Source: Vibrio sp. STUT-A11
GTDB lineage: Bacteria; Pseudomonadota; Gammaproteobacteria; Enterobacterales; Vibrionaceae
NCBI RefSeq assembly: GCF_026000435.1
Contig: NZ_AP026763.1
Location: forward strand, 558,001 to 622,000
Direction: 5' to 3'
Length of the DNA stretch: 64,000 nucleotides
The notes under the pieces are model-generated. The model did not search any database, had not been told where the DNA came from, and saw nothing but the letters and a program-made list of their open reading frames with translations. This document shows positions 9,267 to 18,270 of this stretch, piece by piece. Made by a program: the position numbers and the translations under genes. The number at the start of each line of letters is the position of its first letter. Within the stretch, counting starts at the first letter, position 1.

Positions 9267-9461
9267 CTAGTATTGATCTTCTGACCAGCCGTCACTGTCT
9301 GACATGTCTGGTGCGCCTGGAATAGTGTTCTCTTCGTCTGCCCATTCACCAAAATCAATCATCTGGCATTTTTTGCTACAAAATGGTCGGTGAGGGCTTT
9401 GCTCTCCCCATTCTACGTCGGCTCCACATTGAGGGCATTGAACGATAGTAATTTTAGACAT
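9267..9461 (-). CDS. yacG: DNA gyrase inhibitor YacG
   Basis: YacG is a small zinc protein that binds GyrB and inhibits gyrase. The 64-residue protein has the zinc-binding cysteines C9, C12, C28 and C32 (CPQC and CSKKC) and the FGEWADEE motif. It is the last gene of the pilA-to-yacG run, 86 bp after zapD. Confidence 0.96.
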   Translation of the reverse strand: MSKITIVQCPQCGADVEWGEQSPHRPFCSKKCQMIDFGEWADEENTIPGAPDMSDSDGWSEDQY

Positions 9462-9547
9462 GGATTGTTCGTCCCTTTGTGCTCTGTTTACTAATAAATA
9501 TATAGATAATAAGAAGGGTATGGAAATTGTAGTTGAGTGAATTTAGG

Positions 9548-10294
9548 CTAGCTACATACCGCTAATTCAAACTCGACATCTTGAGTGCAAGCTTGACCAC
9601 TTTCAAACGACATAAACTTAATCGCAAAGCGGTTTTTATGCCCTGAAATCATTGGGTAAACGCCATGCTCCATAGGGATATGGAGTCTCAGAATATTCGC
9701 TTCATCAGCATCGCTCTGGAAGAAGCCCGCACGGCCGATTTGGGCTTTAAATTGCCCGGTTTCTCGGGTTAACTTTAGCCATAAGTTCAACGCATCCGAA
9801 AGCGGCTTCAAGCTATCCAGCCATTTTTGTGCATCCTGCTTTTTACGATCAAGTGGTAAATGCAGCCAGTAGTGCAAAGCGGGTAAATCAAAACAACAAG
9901 AACCACCAGGCAGATTAAACCTTTGTCTGATCGAACTTAAAAAACGATCATCTTTAAGTGCCTGACCAAACCTTTCTGCGCGCATTAATTGTTTGTGCAC
10001 CACGTCGATATCATTGAGTAAGGATGTCAGTGCCTCTTGATCGACACCTTCCACATGGAGCCAGTGTCGATAACTCAAACGCTGTTTTTCAAGATCTTTG
10101 GCCAGTTCACTTTTCAGTTGTAGCTGCTCGAAGATCTCGACCATATCAAACAACGCACGGAAAAATAACTGGTACTGGTGATTTTCAACAAAACCAGAGG
10201 CCAAGTGAGCCTGACGCAGCAGAGACTCTACTCTTAGATAAATACGAGTTTTCTCATTTAACGGATGTTCAAATTTGTGCGTGGTCATCGACAT
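9548..10294 (-). CDS. zapD: Cell division protein ZapD
   Basis: ZapD (YacF) binds FtsZ and promotes bundling of the Z ring in the cytoplasm. The 248-residue protein begins with the family N-terminus [19 protein letters not shown] and includes the block [20 protein letters not shown]. It follows coaE by 20 bp on the same strand, the conserved coaE-zapD-yacG order. Confidence 0.97.
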   Translation of the reverse strand: MSMTTHKFEHPLNEKTRIYLRVESLLRQAHLASGFVENHQYQLFFRALFDMVEIFEQLQLKSELAKDLEKQRLSYRHWLHVEGVDQEALTSLLNDIDVVHKQLMRAERFGQALKDDRFLSSIRQRFNLPGGSCCFDLPALHYWLHLPLDRKKQDAQKWLDSLKPLSDALNLWLKLTRETGQFKAQIGRAGFFQSDADEANILRLHIPMEHGVYPMISGHKNRFAIKFMSFESGQACTQDVEFELAVCS

Positions 10295-10314
10295 AAGCCT
10301 TGGTGAATTTCATT

Positions 10315-10929
10315 CTAATTTTGCAGATTTTTCTTACACATGGCTAGGTACTTTTCATGCAAATCTGTGATTTGAAGCAAAAGATCTTGGTCATCTGGGT
10401 TATTTTTAACCACATCGTCTGCCATATCGAGCCTTTGTTGCCTTGATGCCTGGGATACAAGTATCGCACGGGCTTGTTCTTCGCTGACATTATCACGTTT
10501 CATCGTACGAGATATTTGCGTTTCAGGATCGACATCCACTACCAGAACACGGTCACACAGGCTTTCTAACTGGTTTTCTACCAGTAGCGGCACTACCAGA
10601 AGCGCATAATCAGAGGTGACTTGCTGTAAGTCCTCTACCATTTTTTCGCGAATGATCGGGTGCAATAGTTTATTAAGCCAGTCTTTTTCATCTGGATTTG
10701 AAAAGATCTTCTCTCTTAACTTCGCCCGATCGAGCATTTGATCGTCACGAACAATATCGCTACCAAAGTGCTCCATAATTGCTGTCAGTCCCGGTGTTCC
10801 GGGTTCGACGACTTCTCTTGCAACAATATCTGCATCAACGATGTCGATTTTAAATTGCTGCTTGAACAGATTCGCCACGGTGGTTTTACCGCTGGCGATA
10901 CCGCCTGTTAAGCCAATAACCAAAGCCAT
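10315..10929 (-). CDS. coaE: Dephospho-CoA kinase
   Basis: CoaE phosphorylates the 3' hydroxyl of dephospho-CoA, the last step of coenzyme A synthesis. The P-loop GGIASGKT lies at residues 9-16, followed by DADIVAREVV and LLHPIIREKM. The length of 204 is normal. Its ATG directly abuts the stop of pilD (TAAATG), so the two are translationally linked. Confidence 0.97.
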   Translation of the reverse strand: MALVIGLTGGIASGKTTVANLFKQQFKIDIVDADIVAREVVEPGTPGLTAIMEHFGSDIVRDDQMLDRAKLREKIFSNPDEKDWLNKLLHPIIREKMVEDLQQVTSDYALLVVPLLVENQLESLCDRVLVVDVDPETQISRTMKRDNVSEEQARAILVSQASRQQRLDMADDVVKNNPDDQDLLLQITDLHEKYLAMCKKNLQN

Positions 10930-11799
10930 TTACGCTCCTAGAATTGATGTGAAATACCAATTTAGAATTTGATCACCCCAGAGTAAGCTAACCCATCCGG
11001 CAATCGCTAAGTAAGGACCGAAAGGGAAGGCCTTTTCGATCCCTTTCTTCTGCAATCGTAGCTGAATTATTCCAAATATGACGCCTACGATAGAAGAAAG
11101 CAAAATGATCATTGGTAAAGCTTGCCAACCCAGCCATGCGCCAAGCGCTGCGAGTAGCTTAAAGTCGCCATAGCCCATGCCTTCCTTGCCAGTGAGCAAC
11201 TTAAAGCCCCAATAAACAGACCAGAGACATAAATAGCCAGCGATTGCACCGATCACGGCATCTTGCAGACTAACAGGACTGACTTCGAACAATGCTAGAG
11301 CAATGCCAGCCCAAGTTAATGGCAATGTTAATTGATCGGGGAGCAGCATGGTATCGAGATCGATAAATGTCGCTGTGATCAGAATGAAAGTAAAGAATAT
11401 TAGCGCAATAGTGAAATAGCTGAAGCCAAAATGAAATGCAACGTAGCCGGAGCAGGCTGCAGTCAGTATTTCTACAAGTGGGTATCTGGCGCTGATCGGT
11501 GCGCTACAGTTGTGGCATTTACCTTTTAGAAGTAGCCAACTGATCACTGGGATGTTATCGCGAATACGAATCGGAGTACCGCACTGTTGGCAAGAGGAGC
11601 GGGGTACGCTTAATGTGAGTGCTTCTTTGGGTGATTCAATATTATATTCAGGAAAAGACTCAGCACATTCACGGCGCCATTCCAGCTCCATGATTTTTGG
11701 CAGGCGATAGATAACGACATTAAGAAAACTTCCCACGATCAAACCAAAAACCACGGCGAATATCACGAATAACCATGGGTAGTACTGAAATACTTCCAT
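10930..11799 (-). CDS. pilD: Prepilin peptidase / N-methyltransferase PilD
   Basis: PilD cuts the leader from type IV prepilins and type II pseudopilins and methylates the new N-terminal phenylalanine. The cytoplasmic domain near the N-terminus has the two zinc pairs C70/C73 and C95/C98. The aspartyl protease residues lie in [10 protein letters not shown] and in [16 protein letters not shown]. About eight hydrophobic helices follow. At 289 residues it is a full bifunctional form. In Vibrio this enzyme also serves the type II secretion system. Confidence 0.97.
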   Translation of the reverse strand: MEVFQYYPWLFVIFAVVFGLIVGSFLNVVIYRLPKIMELEWRRECAESFPEYNIESPKEALTLSVPRSSCQQCGTPIRIRDNIPVISWLLLKGKCHNCSAPISARYPLVEILTAACSGYVAFHFGFSYFTIALIFFTFILITATFIDLDTMLLPDQLTLPLTWAGIALALFEVSPVSLQDAVIGAIAGYLCLWSVYWGFKLLTGKEGMGYGDFKLLAALGAWLGWQALPMIILLSSIVGVIFGIIQLRLQKKGIEKAFPFGPYLAIAGWVSLLWGDQILNWYFTSILGA

Positions 11800-11866
11800 A
11801 TTTGTCTCTTGAGTGGTGCATCAAACGGCAAGGTGCTGTTTTGAGGATTAATTTACAGCCCCCATT

Positions 11867-13090
11867 TTAGCCCAATACGCTCATTAAGTTAAAGATTGGC
11901 AGGTACATTGCTGTCACTAATCCGCCAACGACCACACCAAGAAAAACGATAATCAGCGGCTCGAGAATCTTACTCAGGTTATCGACGGTATTGTCTACTT
12001 CGAATTCATAGATGGTCGCCACTTTATTGAGCATCTCATCGAGCCTACCTGATTCTTCTCCAATCATTACCATTTGTAGTACGAGTTCCGGGAAAACATC
12101 ACAGTTACGCATCGCGACATACATTGGCATACCAGCTGCTGTATCACGATAGACCTCTTCTACTGCTAGCTGATAGTGCAGGTTTCCTGATGTTTTTGAG
12201 GTGGTTTTTAAGCTGGTCAGGATTGGGATACCAGCACTAAAGCTGGTGGCCAGGGTTCGGCTAAATTTAGCAATCGCAGCCTTGGACAACATTGCGCCAA
12301 GAACGGGAACTTTCAATATGGCTCGATCCATCATCAAGCGAAAGGAATCAGAACGTTTTACCAGTATTCTTGCTGATATAACTAGGCTAAGTGTCCCAAG
12401 AGCGATGAATGAACCCCAATTTTGCATCCACGCAGACAAGTCTAGTACTTGTCTGGTAAACCAAGGTAATTCAGCACCAAAGCCGACGAACATTTTTTCA
12501 AACTCGGGAATAACTTGCGTGAGCATGAGATAGGAAACGCCCAACGCAACCAAAATGACCATCATTGGGTAGATTAGGGCTTTTATGACTTTGGCTCTGA
12601 GTTCCTCGCTTTTCTCACGATAAGTGGCCAGTCGTTCAAATACTTCCGCCAAGTTACCTGACAGTTCTCCGGTCGAGATTAGATCAGTATATAGCGAGTC
12701 AAAGTGTGAGCTGGCGGTGCGCATCGCTTTAGACATAGGCGTGCCCGCTTCAACCGCCCTAGTTATGCTCATTAAAATAGACTTCATCTCGGCTTTTTTA
12801 TGGTTATTGGAGACCAGTTTCAAAGCCTGAACGAGTGGGACGCCTGTAATCAGCATGGTAGAGATTTGTCGAGTGAAAACGGTGATGTCTTTGCCTTTTA
12901 TGCGATGGCTGAGTTTGGTTAAAAAGGAAATACTGCTTTTTTTCAGTTTTTTTATTTTTATATGCTGGGCGTTGAGGCGTTCGCGCACTTCCACTTCGCT
13001 CATGGCCAGCGTTTTCCCTGAGGTCTTTTTTCCTGCGCTATTAATGCCTTTCCAGCGGAAGTTCTTGAGTTGTGGGGTCGTCGTTTTCAT
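11867..13090 (-). CDS. pilC: Type IV pilus inner-membrane platform protein PilC
   Basis: PilC is the GspF-type polytopic platform of the pilus assembly machine. There are two GspF domains (about residues 70-195 and 270-395). The second carries a [34 protein letters not shown] block around residues 320-350, and three membrane segments are evident. The length of 407 is typical. It lies 30 bp downstream of pilB and 67 bp upstream of pilD. Confidence 0.97.
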   Translation of the reverse strand: MKTTTPQLKNFRWKGINSAGKKTSGKTLAMSEVEVRERLNAQHIKIKKLKKSSISFLTKLSHRIKGKDITVFTRQISTMLITGVPLVQALKLVSNNHKKAEMKSILMSITRAVEAGTPMSKAMRTASSHFDSLYTDLISTGELSGNLAEVFERLATYREKSEELRAKVIKALIYPMMVILVALGVSYLMLTQVIPEFEKMFVGFGAELPWFTRQVLDLSAWMQNWGSFIALGTLSLVISARILVKRSDSFRLMMDRAILKVPVLGAMLSKAAIAKFSRTLATSFSAGIPILTSLKTTSKTSGNLHYQLAVEEVYRDTAAGMPMYVAMRNCDVFPELVLQMVMIGEESGRLDEMLNKVATIYEFEVDNTVDNLSKILEPLIIVFLGVVVGGLVTAMYLPIFNLMSVLG

Positions 13091-13120
13091 AGGCTAAATG
13101 GCTGCTAGTTCAAAGTGAAA

Positions 13121-14806
13121 TTAAAAGTAGAGCACGCGCTGCAGTTCGCTAAAGCTTGTGACGCCTTGCTTAAGCTTTTCTATACCTGACATTTGTAGTG
13201 TGCTCATCCCGTTATGGATGGCGAGTTTTTCGAGTTGATGTACAGAGGCACCTTTAATCAGTGCTTCGGATAGGGTTTCATCGAAACGCATCACCTCATA
13301 GATGCCAGTTCGTCCCGAATAGCCGTGTGTACAGTGGTTGCAGCCATTGGGGTTAGCTTGATAAATCTGGTCAGTTGCTTGAATGCCAATATGTTGTAAT
13401 GCGGTGGTAACCTCTTGAGGCTTTTTACAGTGCGGGCAAAGCTTACGGGCTAAGCGCTGGGCAATAATAAGGCTGAGCGAAGAGGCGAGGTTAAAGCTTT
13501 CAACGCCCATATTCGTTAGGCGGATAACGGTTTCCGCGGCTGAATTGGTGTGGAGCGTCGACAAGACTAGGTGTCCGGTTTGTGATGCCTTAATCGCAAT
13601 TTCTGCCGTGTCCAGATCGCGGATTTCTCCCACCATGACCACATCAGGGTCTTGACGCAGGAAAGAGCGCAGTGCCTCAGCGAAACCAAAGCCTATCTTA
13701 GGCTGAACCTGAACCTGATTAATTCCGGAGAGGTTGATTTCGACCGGGTCTTCAGCCGTAGATATATTTATCTCTGGTTTATTGAGTATGCTCAGCCCTG
13801 TGTACAACGAGACGGTTTTGCCGCTCCCAGTTGGGCCAGTCATTAAAATCATGCCTTGTGGGCGACGAAGAGCATCTAAATACAGCTGCTTTTGCTGGTC
13901 ACTGTAGCCTAGTTTGTCGATATCCAGTGATGCGGAGCTGCTGTCGAGCAGTCGTAATACGATCTTTTCTCCGAACAGGGTGGGTAAGGTGGACACTCGC
14001 ATATCAATGGCAGTGTCTTGATTGAGTTTCAGCTTGATACGTCCGTCTTGTGGCAAACGCCTTTCGGCAATATCTAGTTTGGACAGAATTTTGATCCGTG
14101 CTGATAAGCGCCGACTTAAATGGCTTGGCGGCTGCTGAGTCTCAATTAGAATACCGTCGCAGCGTAGGCGAACCCGATACATTTTTTCGTAAGGCTCAAA
14201 GTGGATATCGGATGCGCCTTTACGCACCGCGTCGAGCAAAATCTGGTTGATATAGCGACTAACCGGTGAGTCGTCCAGGCTTAAGTCTTCGATGTTGTCG
14301 ATTTCATCTGCGCCCACGTCAACCAGATTGGCTAACTCTTCTTGGTTGATCTCTTTTAAGCCTACTTTTTCCTGGCCAAGAGAGCGACCGTATAAACGGC
14401 GAATCGCGGCATCAAGTTCAGCAAAATCTGCGATGACAAGGTCGACTTGTAATCCGGTAGCAAAGCGAAAATCATCTTCAGCTTGTTGATTCGTGGGGTC
14501 TGCAACCGCTAATAATAACGTTGAAGGCGTGCGGTGGAGTGGGAGCGCGTAATGACGTGTGATTAACTCCCTAAGACCAAGTTGTTGACAAAGAGAAGCG
14601 TACTCATATTGAGATAACTCAGGCCGATTTAAACCAAAGAGAGAACTTAAGTGCTCAGCGAACTCGCTTGATGTAAATAATCCAGAACTCACTAACGCTT
14701 CCGGCATCGAAGTACCAGAAGCGTTGACTTGCTCTATTAACGACTCTTCTTGGGCTGCATTGAGTAAGCCCGCTTGGCGAAGAATTGTTGAGAGGTTGCG
14801 CTCCAT
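13121..14806 (-). CDS. pilB: Type IV pilus assembly ATPase PilB
   Basis: PilB is the hexameric cytoplasmic ATPase that drives pilin polymerisation. The N-terminal GspE-N domain (about 1-150) precedes the ATPase core with Walker A GPTGSGKT around residue 324, the Asp box and the Walker B VVMVGEIRDLDTAEIA. A tetracysteine zinc site (CPHCKKP and CNHCTHGY) sits in the C-terminal third. The length of 561 is normal. It starts three bases after the pilA stop, so tight coupling to the major pilin gene is likely. Confidence 0.97.
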   Translation of the reverse strand: MERNLSTILRQAGLLNAAQEESLIEQVNASGTSMPEALVSSGLFTSSEFAEHLSSLFGLNRPELSQYEYASLCQQLGLRELITRHYALPLHRTPSTLLLAVADPTNQQAEDDFRFATGLQVDLVIADFAELDAAIRRLYGRSLGQEKVGLKEINQEELANLVDVGADEIDNIEDLSLDDSPVSRYINQILLDAVRKGASDIHFEPYEKMYRVRLRCDGILIETQQPPSHLSRRLSARIKILSKLDIAERRLPQDGRIKLKLNQDTAIDMRVSTLPTLFGEKIVLRLLDSSSASLDIDKLGYSDQQKQLYLDALRRPQGMILMTGPTGSGKTVSLYTGLSILNKPEINISTAEDPVEINLSGINQVQVQPKIGFGFAEALRSFLRQDPDVVMVGEIRDLDTAEIAIKASQTGHLVLSTLHTNSAAETVIRLTNMGVESFNLASSLSLIIAQRLARKLCPHCKKPQEVTTALQHIGIQATDQIYQANPNGCNHCTHGYSGRTGIYEVMRFDETLSEALIKGASVHQLEKLAIHNGMSTLQMSGIEKLKQGVTSFSELQRVLYF

Positions 14807-14809
14807 AGC

Positions 14810-15259
14810 TTACAAGTTAGCATCTTGTTCACATGACTTTGGAAGGAGTTTTTTTGCAGGGGTTGCCTGGCACTTCCATTTACCCCCAGTTTCTCTCTTA
14901 AGCGCTATTTTCGCATTATTAACGTCTGGACTATTTCCTGTAGCAGCGAAAGTAAGAAGTATATTACCTTTTTCTTTGTCAAATGAGATAGTTCCATTTT
15001 GGGGTTGAATTACCCCAAGGTCCTCAGTTTTTTGACCTGCCGCAGAGTTGTCCGGGAAAGACCCATTTGTTACCATATAATCTTCTACATTTGTTCGTAT
15101 AGAGGTAATTGTGGCTAAACCAGCTCCCAGCTCAGACTTAGCTACATAGTTTTGATATTGAGGAATGGCGATAGCAGCTAAAACACCAATCACCGCCACC
15201 ACAATCATCAATTCAATCAGCGTAAAACCTTGCTGTTTTTTGTGTTTATTTGACTTCAT
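14810..15259 (-). CDS. pilA: Type IV major pilin PilA
   Basis: This is the pilus subunit, 149 residues from the start chosen. The class IVa prepilin leader is short and basic (MKSNKHKKQQG), with cleavage after G11 and mature F12 TLIE; the glutamate at mature position 5 is present. The hydrophobic alpha-1 helix LMIVVAVIGVLAAIAIPQY follows. Two cysteines near the C-terminus (KWKCQA and KSCEQD) probably form the D-loop disulfide. An in-frame start 41 codons further upstream exists, but the leader and the ribosome site AAGGAAGAG before 15259 favour this one. Chitin-regulated pili of this type mediate attachment and DNA uptake in vibrios. Confidence 0.95.
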   Translation of the reverse strand: MKSNKHKKQQGFTLIELMIVVAVIGVLAAIAIPQYQNYVAKSELGAGLATITSIRTNVEDYMVTNGSFPDNSAAGQKTEDLGVIQPQNGTISFDKEKGNILLTFAATGNSPDVNNAKIALKRETGGKWKCQATPAKKLLPKSCEQDANL

Positions 15260-15430
15260 TTTCTCTTCCTTCTCATGAGATAGATAATGCTGTTGCATTG
15301 GCACAAGATTATGGAGAGTAAGAAGTGGTGAAAACTGGTAGGCTGCGGGTGATCGAGTCAGATAGATATCTTTAATGCTCAATTACATTCGATATGCAAT
15401 GAATTGCGATTGGTTTGGCTTTTTACGGAT

Positions 15431-15463
15431 AAAAATAAAGGGCCAAAGAGCCCCTTATTTAAT
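15431..15463 (-). terminator. Terminator after nadC
   Basis: On the minus strand a GGGGCTC-GGCCC hairpin flanked by AAATAA and TTATTT is followed by TTTATTTTTATCC. It lies between the nadC stop and pilA. Confidence 0.65.
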
Positions 15464-15517
15464 GTTTGTTTTGTAACTTGTTGAATTTACTGGTTTAATA
15501 TGGTTTTTGTCAATTGG

Positions 15518-16471
<954 letters not shown>

Positions 16472-16497
16472 TTAATTTGCAAAGTATAGAGGTTGAT

Positions 16498-17043
16498 ATG
16501 CCCCCAATAATCGAGAATGGCTGGTTGACGCAAGCAAAGCATGTCCCGTCGCCTTTTTTTGATGCTCGTTCAGACACAAATGATATCTCTCTGCTTGTTG
16601 TGCATAACATCAGTTTACCGCCCGGCCAGTTTGGCGGCCCCTATATAGAGGACTTTTTCTGCGGCAAATTGGACCCGAAAGTGCATCCATTTTTTGAAGT
16701 AATTCACAAAATGGGGGTTTCGGCTCACTGCCTTATTAAGAGAAATGGCGAGATTGTACAGTTTGTGTCCTTTCTTGATAGAGCATGGCATGCAGGGCAC
16801 TCAAGTTTTGCCGGACGAGCTGGATGCAATGACTATTCGATAGGTGTTGAACTGGAAGGGACTGAGTTTATCGCTTACACAGACGAGCAATATCAGTCAC
16901 TTGCGGGTTTATCTCAAGCGATCATGTTGCAATACCCTGACGTTACCCCCCAACGAATTACTGGCCACCAATACATCGCGCCGCTGCGAAAAAGTGATCC
17001 TGGCTTAAGCTTTGACTGGGTGAAGTATCGACGACTGATTTGA
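16498..17043 (+). CDS. ampD: 1,6-anhydro-N-acetylmuramyl-L-alanine amidase AmpD
   Basis: AmpD is a cytoplasmic zinc amidase that removes the peptide from anhydro-muropeptides in cell-wall recycling. The zinc ligands are visible in LLVVHNISLPPGQFGG (His) and ITGHQYIAPLRKSDPG (His and Asp). GCNDYSIGVELEG is the family core. I chose ATG 16498, preceded by AGAGG, giving 182 residues. An upstream GTG at 16453 overlaps the nadC promoter region and is unlikely. Confidence 0.95.
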   Translation: MPPIIENGWLTQAKHVPSPFFDARSDTNDISLLVVHNISLPPGQFGGPYIEDFFCGKLDPKVHPFFEVIHKMGVSAHCLIKRNGEIVQFVSFLDRAWHAGHSSFAGRAGCNDYSIGVELEGTEFIAYTDEQYQSLAGLSQAIMLQYPDVTPQRITGHQYIAPLRKSDPGLSFDWVKYRRLI

Positions 17044-17270
17044 AATGAACTTGTGATAAATATGTAAATTAAAAAGGCTAGAATCAATAAGGTATGGGCT
17101 TATCCATGCCTTTTTTTATACAAAAAATAATATCTTTTGTTGAAAATTAACTACATTTTCGCGTGTTTATATACAGCGGAGGTCGATATTTGTGCTGATC
17201 ATTATGTCATTTTATGTTTTTACTTTTCATATCTGCTAGCACGTCAATCACCCGCTTGTTTTATTATTGT

Positions 17271-17287
17271 AATTGGTAAGACCAATT
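17271..17287. promoter_or_regulatory. PdhR operator 1
   Basis: AATTGGTAAGACCAATT is a perfect 7-3-7 palindrome matching the known PdhR box (ATTGGTnnnACCAAT). It lies 183 bp before the pdhR start. Confidence 0.8.
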
Positions 17288-17342
17288 TTATTGCTGTTTT
17301 AACCGCCAATTGTTATCAGAGTGTTTTGGCTAGGCTTGTTCT

Positions 17343-17356
17343 ATGATTTAGGTCAA
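17343..17356. promoter_or_regulatory. Possible FNR/CRP-like site
   Basis: ATGATTTAGGTCAA resembles the FNR consensus TTGATnnnnATCAA, with one mismatch in each half. It lies between the two PdhR boxes, where oxygen control of pyruvate dehydrogenase would make sense. The call rests on similarity alone. Confidence 0.3.
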
Positions 17357-17408
17357 TTTTTGGCTGGACAGTGACGTTTTAATTATGTTAATTTCTGCAC
17401 CAACTTAA

Positions 17409-17425
17409 AATTGGTATTACCAATT
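17409..17425. promoter_or_regulatory. PdhR operator 2
   Basis: AATTGGTATTACCAATT is a second perfect PdhR-type palindrome, ending 28 bp before the pdhR start. The position suits autorepression of the pdhR-aceEF operon. Confidence 0.85.
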
Positions 17426-17453
17426 ACCTGCAAGAGTAGAAGAATAATAAATT

Positions 17454-18221
17454 ATGGCTTATCAAAGGATTCGTCAGCCAAAGCTCTCTGATGTTATTGA
17501 ACAAGAGTTAGAAAGGTTGATTGTGGAAGGAACATTGTCTCCGGGGCAGCAGTTGCCACCAGAGCGCGAACTGGCAAAACAGTTTGATGTTTCTCGTCCG
17601 TCGATCCGTGAGGCAATTCAACGCCTTGAAGCTAAGCGTCTTCTTACTCGCCGTCAGGGTGGTGGCACTTTTGTTAGCGACAACATCTGGAAAAGTTTTT
17701 CCGATCCTCTGCTAAATTTATTGTCTAGTCACTCTGAAACTCAGCTGGATTTACTGGAAACGCGTCACGCGATGGAAGGTATTGCCGCTTACTTTGCAGC
17801 TGTTCGTGGTACCGAAGAAGATTTTGCTCGAATTCAAGCCTGTCTTGAACGAATCAGCCAAGCGCAGTCCAATGATGATGTCGCAGCTGAATCGGCGGAA
17901 GTAATGCAGTTCTTAATTGCTTTAACGGAAGCGGCTCACAACGTAGTACTCCTACATATTGTGCGCAGTCTGGCACCTTTGCTTGAGCAAAATATTCTAC
18001 AGAATTTTAAATTATTGCATCGCCGCCCTGAGGCGGTCGAGAAAGTAAGTAAACACCGAGCTAACATCGTGGATGCGATCGTATCTGGTCAGCCAGAAAA
18101 GGCGCGTGAGATGTCACATTCACACTTAGCTTATATTGAAGAAACATTGTTGGATTTGACCAGAGAAGAGTCTCGTCGTGAACGCTCTTTACGTCGAATG
18201 CAACAGGGCAATGACTCATAA
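17454..18221 (+). CDS. pdhR: Pyruvate dehydrogenase complex repressor PdhR
   Basis: PdhR is a GntR/FadR-family repressor released by pyruvate. The winged helix lies at about residues 10-75, including [25 protein letters not shown] split across the recognition helix, and GGGTFV marks the wing. A C-terminal FCD ligand-binding domain covers about 95-235. The length of 255 is typical. It heads the pdhR-aceE-aceF-lpdA cluster, and two perfect boxes for it stand upstream. Confidence 0.96.
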   Translation: MAYQRIRQPKLSDVIEQELERLIVEGTLSPGQQLPPERELAKQFDVSRPSIREAIQRLEAKRLLTRRQGGGTFVSDNIWKSFSDPLLNLLSSHSETQLDLLETRHAMEGIAAYFAAVRGTEEDFARIQACLERISQAQSNDDVAAESAEVMQFLIALTEAAHNVVLLHIVRSLAPLLEQNILQNFKLLHRRPEAVEKVSKHRANIVDAIVSGQPEKAREMSHSHLAYIEETLLDLTREESRRERSLRRMQQGNDS

Positions 18222-18270
18222 CGACGATTTGCTTGTTTTATAGATCCAACCAACAGAAGGATAGATCGCC

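Larger units (their letters stand above)
17044..17453. other. 410-bp regulatory gap before pdhR
   Basis: The gap between ampD and pdhR holds two perfect PdhR-type operators and one FNR/CRP-like palindrome, listed separately. A 69-codon open frame here (17137-17346) lacks a ribosome site and any recognisable family, so I treat the region as non-coding. Confidence 0.75.

Noticed and set aside
17137..17346. 69-codon frame in the pdhR upstream region
   Set aside because: TTG start, no ribosome site, no family resemblance, and it contains a PdhR operator.
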